The translations under genes and the position numbers were made by a program. Under the pieces are notes generated by a model. It did no database searches, was not told where the DNA came from, and saw only the letters and a list, made by a program, of their open reading frames with translations. Positions 36,918 through 39,225 of a stretch of 39,225 bases of DNA are shown here, in pieces (positions within the stretch are counted from its first letter, which is position 1; the number at the start of each line of letters is the position of its first letter). Source of the DNA: Gemmatimonadota bacterium. Lineage in GTDB: Bacteria > Gemmatimonadota > Gemmatimonadetes > Gemmatimonadales > GWC2-71-9. The stretch lies in assembly GCA_022710485.1 (NCBI GenBank), contig JAKLGU010000008.1, forward strand, positions 64,083 through 103,307. The letters run 5' to 3'.

Positions 36918-38231
36918 CTAGATGAACCGCTGCTGCCTGCCCCGGAACTTGACCCGGCCGGACTTCATGAAACCGTCGTACTTGCGGAGCTGGCGGTGCT
37001 GCTCGACCTGCGAGAGCGTGTCGAGCAGGGTGCCGACCACGATCAGGACCGAAGTGCCGCCGAACTGCTGCTGGACGCCGATCCGGGCGCTGATGAAGAT
37101 CGGGACCAGGGCGATCGCTGCCAGGAAGATGGCGCCGGGCAGGGTGATCCGCACCAGGACGTCGTCGATGTAGTCGGCGGTGCTCGCGCCCGGCTTCACG
37201 CCGGGGATGAACCCGCCCTGCTTCTTCAGGTTCTCCGCCACGTCCACCGAGTTGAAGATGATGGAGGTGTAGAAGTAGCTGAACAGCAGCACCATGACCG
37301 AGAAGACGACGCTGTACGGCAGGCTGCCGGGGTTGAAGAACCCCGCCACGTCCCGGAGCAGCGGGCTCTTGGTGAAGCTGGCGACGGTGCCCGGCACGAT
37401 GATGATCGTCTGGGCGAAGATGATCGGCATCACGCTGGCGGTGAGGAGCCGGATCGGGATGAAGGTCTTCTGGCCCTCGCGGATCCGCCCGCGGCCCATG
37501 ACCTTGCGGGGGATCTGGATCGGGATCCGCCGCGCGGCGATGGTCATCATCGTGGTGAGCGCGATGACGGCCACCAGGACGGCGAGGTAGAAGATGGCGC
37601 CGATCGGCGACACCACCCCGCCCTTGATGAGCGAGAAGAGCTGCAGCATCCCCGGCCAGAGCCGCTCGAGGATCGAGAAGGTGATGAGCAGGCTCATCCC
37701 GTTGCCGATGCCGCGCTCGGTGATCTGCTCGCCGAGCCACATGACGAAGATGGCGCCGACCGTCAGCGTCACCACCATGACGGTGCGGGACGCGAAGCCC
37801 GGGTTCGCCACCGCGCCGGGGATCGACTCGGTGAAGAGCGTGAAGGTGTAGGCCTGGGCGAACGCGATGAACACGGTCATGTACCGCGTCCACTGCGTGA
37901 GCGTCTTCCGGCCTTCCTCCTCCTTCTGCATCTTGCCGATGGTCGGCACGACGCCGCCGACCAGCTGGAAGATGATCGAGGCCGAGATGTACGGCATGAT
38001 GCCGAGGGCGAAGACCGTCGCGCGCGACAGCCCGCCGCCGAGCATGTCGTACAGCCCGAAGAACCCGGCGGCGGCCGAGTTCCGGATGAAGTCGGAGAGG
38101 GCCTGGACGTTGACCCCCGGGGCGGCGATGTGCGCGCCGATCCGGTAGAGCAGCAGGGCCAGGGCCGTGAACAGGAGCTTGCGCTTCAGCTCCGGGTCGA
38201 AATTGAACGCCGGGGTGCTCGGAGCAGTCAC
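36918..38231 (-). CDS. secY: Preprotein translocase subunit SecY
   Basis: SecY is the central channel of the Sec translocon in the inner membrane. The 437-residue protein has ten hydrophobic helices. Signatures include LLFTALALLLYRIGAHIAAPGVN, LGIMPYISASIIFQL, the cytoplasmic-loop motif RTVMVVTLTVGAIFVMWLGEQITERGIGNGMSLLI and GGTSVLIVVGTLLDTLSQVEQHRQLRKYDGFM at the C-terminus. The GTG at 38231 begins directly after the rplO stop, with no spacer. It is followed by the heptamer hairpin. Confidence 0.97.
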   Translation of the reverse strand: MTAPSTPAFNFDPELKRKLLFTALALLLYRIGAHIAAPGVNVQALSDFIRNSAAAGFFGLYDMLGGGLSRATVFALGIMPYISASIIFQLVGGVVPTIGKMQKEEEGRKTLTQWTRYMTVFIAFAQAYTFTLFTESIPGAVANPGFASRTVMVVTLTVGAIFVMWLGEQITERGIGNGMSLLITFSILERLWPGMLQLFSLIKGGVVSPIGAIFYLAVLVAVIALTTMMTIAARRIPIQIPRKVMGRGRIREGQKTFIPIRLLTASVMPIIFAQTIIIVPGTVASFTKSPLLRDVAGFFNPGSLPYSVVFSVMVLLFSYFYTSIIFNSVDVAENLKKQGGFIPGVKPGASTADYIDDVLVRITLPGAIFLAAIALVPIFISARIGVQQQFGGTSVLIVVGTLLDTLSQVEQHRQLRKYDGFMKSGRVKFRGRQQRFI

Positions 38232-38699
38232 TTACGCCTCAACGCTGCCGCCGGCCGCCTCGATCTTGGCGCGGGCCGACGCGGACACCGGAATCCCGCG
38301 GACGGTGTAGGCCCGGGCGGCCTCGCCGGTGCCGAGGATCTTGATCGCCTGCTCCGCGTTGCTGATCAGCCCGGCGGCCACCAGCGCCTCGGGGGTCACG
38401 TCGCCCCCCGCCACCGCCGTGAGGCGGGCGAGGTTGATCGGCACCGCGGTGACCTTGAACGGGTTGGTGAAGCCCCGCTTCGGCAGCCGCCGGTACATCG
38501 GCATCTGGCCGCCTTCGAAGCCCGGGTTGGTCGAGCCGCCCGTGCGCGCCTTGTGACCCTTGTGGCCCTTGCCCGACGTCTTGCCGAGGCCGGAGCCGGG
38601 GCCGCGCCCGAGCCGCTTGCGCGACTGGGTGGAGCCGGCCGCCGGCTTCAGGGTCGACAGGGTGACCGACGGGGTCGCCGCTTCCTTCGCCTTCGCCAT
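38232..38699 (-). CDS. rplO: 50S ribosomal protein L15
   Basis: L15 (155 residues) is part of the large ribosomal subunit. Diagnostic segments are [42 protein letters not shown] and a C-terminal [19 protein letters not shown]. The ATG at 38699 has GGAGG 4 nt upstream and shares one base with the rpmD stop; the GTG one codon earlier is too close to the ribosome site. Confidence 0.97.
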   Translation of the reverse strand: MAKAKEAATPSVTLSTLKPAAGSTQSRKRLGRGPGSGLGKTSGKGHKGHKARTGGSTNPGFEGGQMPMYRRLPKRGFTNPFKVTAVPINLARLTAVAGGDVTPEALVAAGLISNAEQAIKILGTGEAARAYTVRGIPVSASARAKIEAAGGSVEA

Positions 38700-38959
38700 C
38701 ACGCCTCCTGCGCCGGCGTCACCTCGACGAGGTGACGCACCTTGAAGAGCATCCCGCGGACCGACGCCGAGTTCACGAGCTCGACGGTCTGCTGGTGATG
38801 CCGAAGTCCGAGCGACGCGAGGGTCCGCCGCATGGTGTCCGCGTGGCCGATGCCCGAGCGGATCTGCTTGACCGAGAGGCGCTTGGCCTTCTTTTCGTCC
38901 GGGATGGTGGCCGCGTGGTGCTTCGGCCCCTGCCGCCCGACGACCGGGTTGCGTCCCAT
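38699..38959 (-). CDS. rpmD: 50S ribosomal protein L30 with N-terminal extension
   Basis: L30 of the large subunit. Residues from about 27 form the normal domain: [51 protein letters not shown]. The protein is 86 residues against about 60 in most bacteria; the extra ~25 residues at the N-terminus ([19 protein letters not shown]) are basic. No internal start near the canonical N-terminus is obvious, so the extension is probably real. It lies between rpsE and rplO, as in the usual spc order. Confidence 0.95.
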   Translation of the reverse strand: MGRNPVVGRQGPKHHAATIPDEKKAKRLSVKQIRSGIGHADTMRRTLASLGLRHHQQTVELVNSASVRGMLFKVRHLVEVTPAQEA

Positions 38960-38962
38960 GGC

Positions 38963-39225
38963 TCAGCCCTCCTGACGCGGCTTGTAGGCCAGGTCGCTGA
39001 CCTCGATGCCCCGCTCGCGCGCCACCTGGCGGACCGACACGAGGCGCGAGAGCGCGTCCATCGTGGCGCCGACCATGTTGTGCGGATTCGGGGAGCCGAG
39101 GCTCTTGGTGAGGATGTCGGTGATGCCGGCGCAGCCGAGCACGGCCCGGATCGGGCCGCCGGCGATGACGCCGGTACCGGTGGCGGCGGGCTTCAGCAGC
39201 ACGCGGCCGGCGCCGTGTTCCCCGA
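38963..39225 (-). CDS. rpsE: 30S ribosomal protein S5, 5' part cut by window edge
   Basis: This is the C-terminal half of S5, running off the window at 39225. Visible residues include [42 protein letters not shown] and ATMDALSRL, the conserved S5 C-domain. The stop is 3 nt before the rpmD start. Its place before rpmD-rplO-secY fits the spc operon. Confidence 0.97.
   Translation of the reverse strand, partial: GEHGAGRVLLKPAATGTGVIAGGPIRAVLGCAGITDILTKSLGSPNPHNMVGATMDALSRLVSVRQVARERGIEVSDLAYKPRQEG

Overview
The window is a high-GC bacterial chromosome segment that is almost fully coding and has no gene-free stretch longer than 300 bases. It comes from a Gram-negative (diderm) bacterium. The sequence shows lipobox lipoproteins, a putative outer-membrane beta-barrel, type IV pilins and a peptidoglycan-recycling operon. 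The gene set and style would fit Gemmatimonadota, but this is an inference from content, not a phylogenetic result. No tRNA, rRNA, CRISPR array, transposase or phage gene is visible.

Layout. (1) 1-2766, minus strand: murQ-anmK-nagZ, an overlapping cell-wall sugar recycling operon, divergent from a lipoprotein gamma-glutamyltranspeptidase gene (2891-4597). (2) 4660-12282: a glycine-zipper lipoprotein (minus), then on the plus strand an ABC exporter, a SIMPL-domain protein, a large Vps62-like/beta-barrel protein and a sulfatase. (3) 12342-14995, minus: a tightly overlapping operon made of a TIGR00300 (ornithine-cyclodeaminase-like) enzyme, an unknown protein, a Fur-family regulator and CcdA. 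(4) 15070-24078, minus: a long run with a zincin-like metallopeptidase, a beta-propeller protein, two small proteins (one ubiquitin-like), a histone-deacetylase-family hydrolase, a dipeptide epimerase, PriA and a membrane protein with a PI-PLC-like domain. (5) 24122-26783, minus: a trans-sulfuration enzyme and glycyl-tRNA synthetase. (6) 27074-30750, plus: four pilin-like genes (PilX/DUF4900-like, FimT/GspH, PilV, PilW) behind a candidate sigma-54 promoter. (7) 30753-35330, minus: purA, a membrane-interrupted M28 peptidase, a PilT-type ATPase and trpS. (8) 35442-39225, minus: the 3' end of the spc ribosomal operon (rpsE-rpmD-rplO-secY-adk-map).

The most unusual signal is not a gene. Two families of short tandem repeats are spread through the intergenic spaces. 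An octamer (GCGGGGAA) forms two nearly identical elements of four direct units, a short spacer and three inverted units. Each element fills the whole gap between two convergent stop codons exactly (4598-4659 and 12283-12341). A heptamer (GGACTGA/TCAGTCC) occurs at four junctions between co-directional genes. Members of these families run into coding sequence and supply the C-terminal residues of glyS (plus its stop codon) and of map. One heptamer element forms a long hairpin inside the spc operon between secY and adk.

How genes work together: NagZ, AnmK and MurQ (and possibly the L-Ala-D/L-Glu-type epimerase and Ggt) process murein fragments. The pilin cluster and the PilT-like ATPase belong to a type IV pilus system whose core genes lie outside the window. 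The Fur regulator and CcdA are co-transcribed, which hints at metal/redox regulation of thiol or cytochrome maturation.
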